Shown piece after piece: positions 1 through 7,517 of a DNA stretch of 64,000 nucleotides (positions are counted from its first letter, which is position 1; every line of letters begins with the position of its first letter). The position numbers were made by a program, and so were the translations under genes. Location of the stretch: contig NZ_JXJW01000011.1 of the NCBI RefSeq assembly GCF_002441695.1, forward strand, positions 24,277-88,276. The letters are read 5' to 3'. The stretch comes from Pseudolactococcus piscium. GTDB lineage: Bacteria; Bacillota; Bacilli; Lactobacillales; Streptococcaceae. The notes under the pieces were generated by a model. It made no database searches. It was not told where the DNA came from and saw only the letters and a program-made list of their open reading frames with translations.

Positions 1-240
1 TTCACTTGATTCACTTATTTTGCCTCTTTTCTCGATTTTGATACTTTTGTTAAGCGCTACCTGTCATGGCTAGAACAAATAGCCTTATTTAAAGGCCTTC
101 TACCATCACACCTTATCTATTATAACAGAATTAAATGACTAGGGACAAGGAATCTGGCTATTTAGGTGAATTACTTTGCCTTTTGCTGATAATTTAGCTG
201 ATAACTGATGCTTGATTTCCTCAATTTTGCATCATGAAAC

Positions 241-708
241 CTAATAAACCTTTCCTTCCACATGAATCTTGATACCAGGAATGGGTGGATTCACCATATT
301 ACCCCCATATTGTCCGTAAACGACCATCGCTGTTTTTAAGTCCTGAAAGATTTTTACTTCATCTTTTATCAATTTTTTAGGCAGATGAATACCTGCTTGG
401 TAAGATGCACCTGGATAAGGGATTAATAGGCTAAACTCCCAACCCTCCAAGTCTTCCTCTCCCCAGACCTGTTTCATCTTTAAGAGGAATAAGTAGCCAT
501 GCCAAAAATAAAATAATTCTATGTCATATGGCGTATCGTGATTGATAAATTTTGTTTTGATAAATATCGTTTTTTCTTGATTAACTGTTAGGCAAGGCCA
601 AATCATCCTTAACCCGATCACATCTTGAGAATATGGATATGTCTTCTTAAAAAATGAAATCCATTTACTTGCTTCTTCTCTGGCTAAATTGACATTTTTA
701 AAGATCAT
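241..708 (-). CDS. Hypothetical protein, 155 aa, family not recognised
   Basis: I do not recognise this protein. It is predicted soluble, with no signal peptide or membrane span, and is rich in aromatic residues (WISFFKKTYPY near the N-terminus, YFWHGYLF mid-protein), ending with a Pro-rich VNPPIPGI stretch. The ATG at 708 follows a GAGGAGA ribosome-binding site at good spacing. It has its own near-consensus promoter (772-800) and is separated from the upstream rpiB-like gene by a strong terminator (854-889), so it is probably monocistronic. No function is proposed. Confidence 0.6.
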   Translation of the reverse strand: MIFKNVNLAREEASKWISFFKKTYPYSQDVIGLRMIWPCLTVNQEKTIFIKTKFINHDTPYDIELFYFWHGYLFLLKMKQVWGEEDLEGWEFSLLIPYPGASYQAGIHLPKKLIKDEVKIFQDLKTAMVVYGQYGGNMVNPPIPGIKIHVEGKVY

Positions 709-771
709 GCATGTCTCCTCTGGTTATTTTTATTTGGTTAAATTGAGTTGTTCACAGTACAATACACTCTA

Positions 772-800
772 ATTATACTATCTTTTTATTTAAATAACAA
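772..800 (-). promoter_or_regulatory. Promoter of the 155-aa hypothetical gene
   Basis: Reading leftwards, TTGTTA (795-800), a 17-bp spacer and TATAAT (772-777) form a near-consensus vegetative promoter, about 60 bp before the ATG at 708. Confidence 0.65.
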
Positions 801-853
801 TTTCTATCTTTATAACTATAAAACTAGTCCTGATAAAAAAGAGTCGTAAAAAA

Positions 854-889
854 CACATGATCTGTAAGGAATCCTTAACAAATCATGTG
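854..889 (-). terminator. Terminator after the rpiB-like gene
   Basis: CACATGAT (854-861) pairs with ATCATGTG (882-889), with a further TAAGGA/TCCTTA pairing inside. T-runs lie on both sides, so it may work in both directions; on the minus strand it ends the NUDIX/rpiB-like transcript. Confidence 0.8.
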
Positions 890-952
890 CTTTTTTATCT
901 TAGCCTACGAGCATTGACCTATACGGTGTCGATGAATTACCTATTTGTCTGC

Positions 953-1477
953 TTATCCCTTATAGGTTTTAATGAAATCCTCAAAAGCAAGCTGTGACGT
1001 CTTTTTTAACCGCTTTAATTTATCAGTTGCTTGTTGCTTTCTTTCTGCTTCTGCCTGAGGATAAGGCGCTTGTGTTAGACCTTTAAACAGGGCGTGTAAG
1101 ACTGAACGGTAGACTTCCTCAGATGCCCAGCCCCAGTTTAAGGCAAAGGGATAGGAAAAGGCATTGCCCTGATTAATTCTGGCAAATAAAGTCGCCTCGA
1201 TTTCACTTGTCCCATACCCACAGATAATGCCTGGCACATAATTGCAAGCAAGTTGCATGCCTAGACCTGAACTACAGCCCGTTAAAATAAAGTCTACCTC
1301 TTCACGATAAAGTGCCGTACCACAAGAGATTGCGACATCTATATAGTCTAAGTTATCACCTTGCCGATCTAATAAGATCACCGTATGCCCATATTGACTT
1401 GATACGTCTTGAATTAGCGCATAGAGCATGTCCTCTTTAGCTGCTAAAGAACTTGCGAGAGCGAACCCTATCCTCAT
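953..1477 (-). CDS. RpiB/LacA/LacB-family sugar-phosphate isomerase-like protein
   Basis: The 174-aa protein has the family layout: an N-terminal MRIGFALASS strand, a CGTALYREE segment, and the TGCSSGLGMQLACNYVPG loop (about residues 66-83) that matches the GCGTGxG active-site loop with its catalytic Cys. Family members isomerise aldose/ketose phosphates (ribose-5-phosphate, allose-6-phosphate, galactose-6-phosphate). The second half is divergent: the usual SARxSREHN-type segment is replaced by NQGNAFSYPFALNWGW, so the substrate cannot be called. Its ATG overlaps the NUDIX gene stop by 4 bp (ATGA), implying translational coupling. Family assignment is fair; specific function is unknown. Confidence 0.7.
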   Translation of the reverse strand: MRIGFALASSLAAKEDMLYALIQDVSSQYGHTVILLDRQGDNLDYIDVAISCGTALYREEVDFILTGCSSGLGMQLACNYVPGIICGYGTSEIEATLFARINQGNAFSYPFALNWGWASEEVYRSVLHALFKGLTQAPYPQAEAERKQQATDKLKRLKKTSQLAFEDFIKTYKG

Positions 1478-1992
1478 TTGCTGCCACCTTTCCCTTGCTC
1501 ATCAGCCAATTCGTGTTTATCTAAAAATGATTCCAGAAATCGTTTTGCTAGACTATTGGCTTTGATTACTTGTCTGGCTTCTGCTAGTGGGAACCATTTT
1601 GCGGCATCAACTTCATCAGTCAAGGTAACAGATTCTTGTGACGCGACACAAATATAATTTAGCATGAGTGTATTGGAGGGCGCATAGTATTCAGAGTGAT
1701 TGGCTTGAATCTGTGAGACTGAGAGACCGACTTCTTCAGCAATTTCTCGACTGACCGCTGCTTCTGCATTTTCACCCTTATTAATATAACCCGCAACTAA
1801 AATATAGGCTTGTTGCTGATACTGTTGGATCAGGAGCACCTTATCTAACTGTTTATTGAGCACAATCATGCTAACTGCCGTATTAAAAATCGGAAACCGA
1901 AAGCTTGCACAATCAGGACAATAGGGTATGTCCCCTTCATTTTCCAAATATCGGGTGTCAAGTTTACTACCACACACCATACAATAAATCAT
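1474..1992 (-). CDS. NUDIX hydrolase with N-terminal zinc ribbon (NudC-like)
   Basis: An N-terminal CxxC...CxxC zinc ribbon (CMVCG near residue 5 and CPDC near residue 26) precedes a complete Nudix box, G-x5-E-x7-REIAEEVGL, around residues 66-90. That is the architecture of NADH pyrophosphatase NudC, which also decaps NAD-RNA. However, the NudC SQPWPFPxS signature after the box is replaced by SEYYAPSNTLM, so nucleotide specificity is open. I place the start at ATG 1992, the second codon of a GTG-ATG pair, because GAGG lies 7 bp upstream. An extended -10 promoter is at 2060-2068. It is the first gene of a two-gene operon with the rpiB-like gene. Confidence 0.82.
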   Translation of the reverse strand: MIYCMVCGSKLDTRYLENEGDIPYCPDCASFRFPIFNTAVSMIVLNKQLDKVLLIQQYQQQAYILVAGYINKGENAEAAVSREIAEEVGLSVSQIQANHSEYYAPSNTLMLNYICVASQESVTLTDEVDAAKWFPLAEARQVIKANSLAKRFLESFLDKHELADEQGKGGSK

Positions 1993-2059
1993 CACTAAGC
2001 CTCATCTAATCCATCAATTTTAAGGTTTAACGCGATACCTGCTAAATCCTATATGATGT

Positions 2060-2068
2060 ATTATACCA
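2060..2068 (-). promoter_or_regulatory. Extended -10 promoter for NUDIX/rpiB-like pair
   Basis: TGGTATAAT on the minus strand (TATAAT at 2060-2065 with a TG dinucleotide one base upstream) sits between the ABC permease stop and the NUDIX start; there is no clear -35. Confidence 0.5.
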
Positions 2069-2115
2069 CTTTTACTGACATGAATAAGTCAATCATTCAG
2101 TCTTGATTACACGGA

Positions 2116-4389
2116 TTATTCAACACCCTTAAGTGCCTGAACCCTATCTAAATGCTTGATCCTACTACTGATAAAGACAGTTGTACTCATAGAGCACAGT
2201 ACAACAATGACTGTTGAGAGCAAGATATTATGCCAGGTCACATAGGATGTATACTCTAGCTTGATAGTACTAAACGTGTTTACATAGGCAGTTAAGAACC
2301 AAAAGCCAAGTGGGAGGCCTAACAACCAGCCAATCGCTGTCGTCCCAATATTTTCAAGCATTGTAATCCGACGTAATTCATTTTTCTTAAAGCCAAGCAC
2401 ACTAAGCGTTGCATAATCTCTCGTTCGTTCAACAAAATTTAGCGAGCCTAAATTGTAAAGCACAACAACAACTAAAAGAATGGCAAAGCCTACAATCATT
2501 AGAAAGATCGACATCAAACTAGCAACAAAATCATTTGCATTTTTTTCTTGATCTCGCATCTTAATCCGCGAAATGACCTGTTTATCATTTTTAAGGTTGT
2601 CAGCATAATCCCTATCTCTGATTAATAACGTACTAGGCGAAAACTTACCTTTTTCTTTTTCAAACAAGGCTTGTTTGATATAAGCGCCTTGATTGGTCTC
2701 ACTTGTGATAATACCTTTAATTTTAAAGCGATAGGATTTACCATCCAAGTAAGGTGTCACCTCCAACTCTTGACCAACAGTTAACTTAGCACGTTTGGCA
2801 AATCCTTTTGTCACATAAATACCATCAGACTTGACTGGATCACCAGACTCGGTTTTCATATTGACGTAATCTCCATCACTGATCACAATTAAGAGACGAT
2901 TATAGCCATCATCTGGCGTGAATTTTGCTTGCTTAATCTCAACCCATTGGCCTTTGGGATAGTTAGCTTTGACAGCGTCATAATTTGCAATATGAAGTCT
3001 GGTATCATAGCTAAAATCTTCATGGTAGGCCTTGTCTACTAAATGATTGATTGATTGTGGCATACCAATACCTGCGATAAGTAGCATCATCCCAAATGCG
3101 ACACCGATGATCCCCATAAACATCCTGACTTTATTAGACAGCGCATCTCTAATCGCCCAGCGGTGTTCAAAACGTAGTGCTTGCCAAAGTAACCTAAAGC
3201 GTTCTAAGATAACTTGACGGCCAACTTTTTGCTTATTCCCTCTCAGGAACTCGGCAGGTAAACCTTGTATAGCATCACGACTTGCTAGGTATGATGCTAA
3301 AATACAAATTGATAAGACGAGTAAGATGACAACTACTGAACTCATCGAGTAAGCAATCGTCCACGATGGTACGGCAAACATGTCTTTTTGTGTCCCTAAG
3401 ACGAACCAAGACATGACTGGCGATATGGCAAGGCCTAGAATTGCACCCGCACTACCAACTAGTAAACCAAAACTCGTATAATGCCAGCCAATTTTCCAGC
3501 TAGAAATACCTAGTGCTTTCAAAATCGCGATCTCTTTTTCTTGTGTCTCGATCAACCTGCGAATCGTAGTATACATGGCTAAAATTGCGAGCAGGATAAA
3601 GATGAAAGAAAATAGATAAGATAGGTTTCTAATCTGTCCTACTCGGTCAAGGGCATCAGAGACGTCCACTAAGGTATGACGATCGTTATAAGCCACCAAC
3701 CGTTTACCTAGTATTGTGACTAGTTTGTCACGTATTTTTAATGGTTGTCCTTTAATCTCTAACACATTTGTGTCACCCTGATAGCCCAGTTCATGTCTTA
3801 AAGTAGCAGATGAGATATATCCATAGCCATAATCAGCATCGTTAGGTGAAATAAATTCTTCAGTACCTGTAAAGTAAATCCGATCAGCAGATTGAACAAG
3901 GCCAAGCACTTTTAGTGAGACTGATCTCCCTTGACTGGTGATAGTCATCCGATCACCAACCTTAAGCTTATTTGCCTTGGCATAGTTAAGATTTAACCAT
4001 AGTCCGGATTTATCATCTTGTAGTTTCTCACCTTTTACAAGATGTGGCTGTGTTAATTTTGACTGAAAAGTTTCTAAAAATAACTGTTTTTCACGACCGT
4101 TTTTCGTATCAGCTTTAACTTGAATTCGCGTCGTTTCACCAGTTTGTTTAACGCCATTTATGGTCTTAATCTCGTCTATATCTTGTTTAGAAAAACCAGT
4201 ACTCATCACCCATGAGTCAGCAAGACTTGAGTCTTTAATGTAGGTATCTAAACTAACTTCAAGACCATGCCAAGCACCTTGTAGGCCGACAAAAATGAGA
4301 ATGCTTAAAAAAGCCATCAAAAATACTGAGAAAAATTGGGTCCAATTCTTTCGAAAATCTCTTCTCAGTTTTAGGTTTAAGAATGCCAC
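2116..4389 (-). CDS. ABC transporter permease, FtsX/MacB-like, 757 aa
   Basis: This is a large permease with an N-terminal membrane anchor (about 15-35), a long extracytoplasmic domain, a three-helix FtsX block (about 250-375), a link with a further helix near 425-445, a second extracytoplasmic domain and a second FtsX block (about 625-750). This duplicated layout fits two-block DUF214-type permeases that pair with MacB/LolD-type ATPases, usually exporting or extracting hydrophobic or peptide substrates rather than importing nutrients. The start is GTG at 4389, sharing one base with the ATPase stop (TAGTG), with GGAGG 10 bp upstream. It is the last gene of the avrD-like operon and probably handles a product or peptide from it. 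Confidence 0.85.
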   Translation of the reverse strand: MAFLNLKLRRDFRKNWTQFFSVFLMAFLSILIFVGLQGAWHGLEVSLDTYIKDSSLADSWVMSTGFSKQDIDEIKTINGVKQTGETTRIQVKADTKNGREKQLFLETFQSKLTQPHLVKGEKLQDDKSGLWLNLNYAKANKLKVGDRMTITSQGRSVSLKVLGLVQSADRIYFTGTEEFISPNDADYGYGYISSATLRHELGYQGDTNVLEIKGQPLKIRDKLVTILGKRLVAYNDRHTLVDVSDALDRVGQIRNLSYLFSFIFILLAILAMYTTIRRLIETQEKEIAILKALGISSWKIGWHYTSFGLLVGSAGAILGLAISPVMSWFVLGTQKDMFAVPSWTIAYSMSSVVVILLVLSICILASYLASRDAIQGLPAEFLRGNKQKVGRQVILERFRLLWQALRFEHRWAIRDALSNKVRMFMGIIGVAFGMMLLIAGIGMPQSINHLVDKAYHEDFSYDTRLHIANYDAVKANYPKGQWVEIKQAKFTPDDGYNRLLIVISDGDYVNMKTESGDPVKSDGIYVTKGFAKRAKLTVGQELEVTPYLDGKSYRFKIKGIITSETNQGAYIKQALFEKEKGKFSPSTLLIRDRDYADNLKNDKQVISRIKMRDQEKNANDFVASLMSIFLMIVGFAILLVVVVLYNLGSLNFVERTRDYATLSVLGFKKNELRRITMLENIGTTAIGWLLGLPLGFWFLTAYVNTFSTIKLEYTSYVTWHNILLSTVIVVLCSMSTTVFISSRIKHLDRVQALKGVE

Positions 4390-5087
4390 TATATGCTTAC
4401 CTCCGATAAAGCAGCTGGACTACTATTTTTTTCAATAGTCGCTACCTCTCCATCATGAAGGCGAATGACTTTATGTGCCAATTTAGCAAATGCTGCATTG
4501 TGTGTAACCATGACTACCGCAGTATCACTACTTTCAGATGCCGTACGTAACATCTCTATAATCTTTAGCCCCGTTACAGAATCCAATGCACCCGTTGGCT
4601 CATCACATAAAAGTAATTTTGGCTTCTTAGCTAATGCTCTAGCAATCGACACACGTTGCATTTCCCCGCCAGATAATTGTGCTGGAAAGTTATTTTTCCG
4701 ATGGGACAAGCCAACACTTTCTAAAAAGGGGGCCGCGAGCGCTTGATTACCTGTCAACTGAGCCGCAATCCCAACATTTTCTAGTGCTGTCAAACTGGGG
4801 ATAAGATTATAAAATTGAAAAACAAACCCAACGATATCTCGTCTATAATCTGACAGTTTTGCATCACTTAAGGCATTAATTTCTGCACCATCAAATAGAA
4901 ATGTACCACTCGTTGCTTTGTCTATACCGCCTAAAATATTTAAGGCCGTACTTTTACCAGAGCCAGATGGCCCTAAAATAACTGTGAATTCCCCCTGTTC
5001 AATCTCAAAACTCACATTTTTTAGCGCTGTTACCTCTTGGTCACCAATCTGATATAACTTACTAATATTTTTAAAACTGATCATCAT
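4389..5087 (-). CDS. ABC transporter ATP-binding protein, MacB/LolD-like
   Basis: The 232-aa ATPase has Walker [10 protein letters not shown] (about residue 39), Q-loop FVFQFYNL, signature [14 protein letters not shown], Walker [13 protein letters not shown] and the switch His in VTHN. The EPTGALD motif and length are typical of the MacB/LolD/SalX subgroup that partners with FtsX-type permeases. A strong AGGAGG precedes the tandem ATG-ATG start. It sits 6 bp after the P-loop protein gene and overlaps the permease start by 1 bp, so ATPase and permease are translated together. Confidence 0.92.
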   Translation of the reverse strand: MMISFKNISKLYQIGDQEVTALKNVSFEIEQGEFTVILGPSGSGKSTALNILGGIDKATSGTFLFDGAEINALSDAKLSDYRRDIVGFVFQFYNLIPSLTALENVGIAAQLTGNQALAAPFLESVGLSHRKNNFPAQLSGGEMQRVSIARALAKKPKLLLCDEPTGALDSVTGLKIIEMLRTASESSDTAVVMVTHNAAFAKLAHKVIRLHDGEVATIEKNSSPAALSEVSI

Positions 5088-5093
5088 AACCTC

Positions 5094-5870
5094 CTAATAG
5101 TTTGATATAATTTTTATTTTTTCTTTTAGTGTTGGTTCTTGATATTGTTCAATTATTTTTTGGGAGACAGCCTCTCTACTTTTATTAATTTTTAATTCTG
5201 CCAACCTAAGCGCTTCCGGAAGGGGCATAACTAGCGGTAAGTCATATGCCTTAATAATCGTCTCTAATCTATCCAACTGGCTACCACTAGCACGGACAGG
5301 TGGCAATCCAATAGTTGTAAAGGCATCATGCAATGCACTGTCAGATAGCCTTCTATACTTTTCAGAAACTGGTCTATGCCCATCAGCAGACATCTCAAAT
5401 TCAATCGGTAGATGAACTGCATCAGTGTACCATTGTCTTGCATGTAAATTAGCAACTTGCCCATAGGCATTTAAGTAGGTTCTAAAGAATGGTTTAGCAG
5501 GAATGCCTAAAATAGCCTTTGATACTCTATGAAAAAATTTAGAACCTGGGTTGATTCCTACCTTCATGCGAACCGTACCGTAAATCCATTCATTAAGTAC
5601 AGACCCATCTGAGATAAAGCTACCATAATCCTTGTAAAGAACGGTTTCTTCTCGGATACGTTCTTCCAATCTTTTCAGACCAAGTGCCAATAATTCAGTG
5701 GCATTCATATCCTCAAATCGACGACCAGGATATAAGCCAGTCAATATTTCTCTAGCAGATTGTGCATTTATCAATGGTATGCCAGTCGCAATCGATAATG
5801 CAGTTGTCGTTGTTGTTTTTCCGGTTGAATAGGTACCTGATATAACCAAACGGATTTCTTTTGCAGCCAT
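5094..5870 (-). CDS. P-loop ATP-binding protein (AAA_28-like), 258 aa
   Basis: An N-terminal Walker A, GTYSTGKTT, lies at about residues 12-20. The fold around it resembles NadR-kinase/AAA_28 proteins, which phosphorylate small molecules or act as small NTPases; the substrate here is unknown. A possible Walker-B-like acid is in SFISDGSVLNEW (about residue 85). The GGAGG ribosome-binding site lies within the last codons of the avrD-like frame, and the ATG shares one base with that frame's TAA, so the two are translationally coupled. In context it could be a kinase that modifies or activates the AvrD product; that is inference. Confidence 0.7.
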   Translation of the reverse strand: MAAKEIRLVISGTYSTGKTTTTTALSIATGIPLINAQSAREILTGLYPGRRFEDMNATELLALGLKRLEERIREETVLYKDYGSFISDGSVLNEWIYGTVRMKVGINPGSKFFHRVSKAILGIPAKPFFRTYLNAYGQVANLHARQWYTDAVHLPIEFEMSADGHRPVSEKYRRLSDSALHDAFTTIGLPPVRASGSQLDRLETIIKAYDLPLVMPLPEALRLAELKINKSREAVSQKIIEQYQEPTLKEKIKIISNY

Positions 5871-6082
5871 TATGATATGCCTCCTAGATGTGTCGGGATT
5901 TTATGCGCGATATTACCACTAAAAATAACATCCTCATCTATCGTCCCACCTTGCATTTCTAAAATACGCCATTCATCCTCTCCTCTTTTTAAACTGGTAC
6001 TTTTTACAATCTCACCAATCACCAAGGTAGGTTCAATGTAAGGCAGAGGCCTTTTATTTCTGCTTTTATAGTTCTCATCCAC
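5870..6082 (-). CDS. Probable C-terminal fragment of the AvrD-family protein (frameshifted)
   Basis: This 70-codon GTG-initiated frame has no convincing ribosome-binding site and overlaps the end of the upstream avrD-like frame by 64 bp. Its sequence (RPLPYIEPTLVIGEIVKS, then WRILEMQGGTIDEDVIF) reads as a natural continuation of the upstream protein, whose last dozen residues look out of frame. Adding one base in the A-run at 6052-6055 joins the two into about 306 aa, close to the roughly 310 aa usual for AvrD. Its stop overlaps the next gene's ATG, which supports this frame as the genuine 3' end. Confidence 0.6.
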   Translation of the reverse strand: MDENYKSRNKRPLPYIEPTLVIGEIVKSTSLKRGEDEWRILEMQGGTIDEDVIFSGNIAHKIPTHLGGIS

Positions 6083-6789
6083 AATGTATCACTGTCACAA
6101 CGTGTTATCTTATCAAAATTATAAGCCATCACTTGAGCAAATTGAGACACAATAATCAACCATTCGAAAATAGAAATACTTGCACTATAGCGACTTGAAA
6201 TACCACTATAGATAGGTTTTGAAATACACTGTCTTACGACATCACAATTAGCATACTTTTCCGATAGTAAATCAATATTGGTTAAATCATGTGTCATACT
6301 CTTCAGATGGGTTGCGACATAGCTGATGTCAGACTCCGTTTCAGGGGCAACTAAGTCTAAGTCATATCGCCTTAGAGATAGATTAATTTTCATATTCAAG
6401 ATATGAATCGTAGCCGCATAAGTTTCTTTATCCTGATACATTTTTTTTAACTTGACTGGGATACGATTTAAATCTTCAATTGGTGTCGCCCCAGCCTTTA
6501 TTTCAAAACTCTCAACAAGCAAGGAATCTAGAGATAGCCATGGTGCCATTTTCTCCAGATACTTCTCAACCATCAGCACTGCTAACACAATACCATCTAA
6601 GCTACTCAAATGAGGTGTCACAACAACATCTTTCTTCTTTGACCAGCATGAATCCTGGTGCAAGGCAACGTAGCCAATAAAGTCACCTGCTTCTTCATGT
6701 AAATCAAAAATTTCTGAATAAGTTGTTTGTTTATGCCCTAATCCAAAATAGCGTTCATTATAGTTTCCTAAAATCTTATCAACTAGCAT
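6019..6789 (-). CDS. AvrD-family protein (putative acyl-sugar signal synthase), N-terminal part
   Basis: The N-terminus RYFGLGHK (about residues 13-20), the VTPHLSSLDGIVLAV segment (about 57-71) and EIKAGATPIEDLNRIPV match my memory of the AvrD family. In Pseudomonas syringae AvrD makes syringolides, acyl-sugar lactones, from a beta-ketoacyl chain and a pentulose. The start is placed at ATG 6789 rather than further upstream because GGAGG lies 8 bp before it. The frame ends early at 6019 (256 aa) and the expected C-terminus lies in the -1 frame. It heads an operon with a P-loop protein and an ABC exporter, behind a quorum-type two-component system. The family call rests on motif memory, not a search. 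Confidence 0.62.
   Translation of the reverse strand: MLVDKILGNYNERYFGLGHKQTTYSEIFDLHEEAGDFIGYVALHQDSCWSKKKDVVVTPHLSSLDGIVLAVLMVEKYLEKMAPWLSLDSLLVESFEIKAGATPIEDLNRIPVKLKKMYQDKETYAATIHILNMKINLSLRRYDLDLVAPETESDISYVATHLKSMTHDLTNIDLLSEKYANCDVVRQCISKPIYSGISSRYSASISIFEWLIIVSQFAQVMAYNFDKITRCDSDTLWMRTIKAEIKGLCLTLNLPW
6052..6055 (-). other. A-run where the avrD-like reading frame breaks
   Basis: The minus strand reads ATA AAA GGC here. One more A would give ATA AAA AGG and carry translation straight into the RPLPYIEPT frame. There is no canonical X-XXY-YYZ slippery heptamer, so a one-base deletion or an assembly error is more likely than programmed frameshifting. Confidence 0.55.
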
Positions 6790-6868
6790 GCTTGAAACCT
6801 CCATCGTAAAATACATCATTAAAATTAAATAGACTCATATTCCAATCTTATATTTTTATATAAAAAAA

Positions 6869-6891
6869 GACATCCGTATTTACCGAATGTC
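6869..6891 (-). terminator. Terminator between response regulator and avrD-like operon
   Basis: GACATTCG/CGGATGTC (6869-6876 with 6884-6891) is followed on the minus strand by seven T. It separates the kinase/regulator transcript from the avrD operon, which therefore needs its own promoter between about 6800 and 6865. Confidence 0.8.
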
Positions 6892-6914
6892 ATTTTGCGG
6901 AAAGGCGCATTTAT

Positions 6915-7517
6915 TTAAACAAGCTTTAATTTCAATCCCTCTCGAACTGCTCCGATACGAGAATTAACGCCTAATTTTCGACAGATATTTGAGACATGCG
7001 TCTCAACTGTTCTGCGACTGATGAACAGCGCGTTGGCAATCTTTTCATTTGTGTATTCTGCGATTAGTAATGACAACACTTTACGTTCAACATCAGATAA
7101 TAAGGCATGTTCTGTATGTGCTACAAGAAACTCTGGCAGAATATGATTGCCGGCTGCAACACTAATAATACAGCTAATCAGTTCATCATAACTCACTTCT
7201 TTTCTTAAAAAAGCTTTAACCCCTAATTCCAGTGCCCGTTTATGTAATAGCTCTTCATAAAATCCAGAAATCAGGATAATTTTTAAGTCTGTATGCCCCA
7301 TTTCTCGTATTTGCTTGATTAGCTCAAAGCCATGCATTTCTTTAAGCATTAAATCCATGATAAGGACATCTATTTGCTTATTTTTTAAGCACATGATTAA
7401 ACCTGCAACATTATCATAGCTACCGACAACTGTGAATTGATCTACTGATTGTAATTTTTCTTCTAGACCATGCAGCACCAACTGATGATCGTCTATCAAA
7501 GCTAATTTTATCGTCAT
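6915..7517 (-). CDS. LuxR/NarL-family response regulator (ComA-like)
   Basis: The 200-aa protein has a receiver domain (1-120) with the acidic pair in LALIDDHQ and phospho-acceptor Asp55 in LIMDLML, plus the conserved Lys in FLRKEVS. A LuxR-type helix-turn-helix follows (about 135-195): LSDVERKVLSLLI, then ISRRTVETHVSNICRKLGV. It overlaps the sensor kinase stop by 4 bp (ATGA), so the two form a two-component system. The layout and partner resemble ComA/ComP of Bacillus and other HisKA_3-LuxR pairs. The avrD-ABC operon just downstream is the obvious candidate target; this is inferred from proximity. Confidence 0.92.
   Translation of the reverse strand: MTIKLALIDDHQLVLHGLEEKLQSVDQFTVVGSYDNVAGLIMCLKNKQIDVLIMDLMLKEMHGFELIKQIREMGHTDLKIILISGFYEELLHKRALELGVKAFLRKEVSYDELISCIISVAAGNHILPEFLVAHTEHALLSDVERKVLSLLIAEYTNEKIANALFISRRTVETHVSNICRKLGVNSRIGAVREGLKLKLV

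Noticed and set aside
1..240. Possible gene or RNA in the first 240 bases
   Set aside because: No frame with a start signal and no convincing stem-loop; it is the downstream flank of the 155-aa gene.
4465..4746. Plus-strand frames inside the ABC ATPase and many similar frames opposite real genes
   Set aside because: They lie opposite clear genes, lack ribosome-binding sites and show no domain pattern.
6052..6055. Programmed -1 frameshift in the avrD-like gene
   Set aside because: The site reads ATA AAA GGC with no proper slippery heptamer and I see no clear downstream pseudoknot; an indel is simpler.
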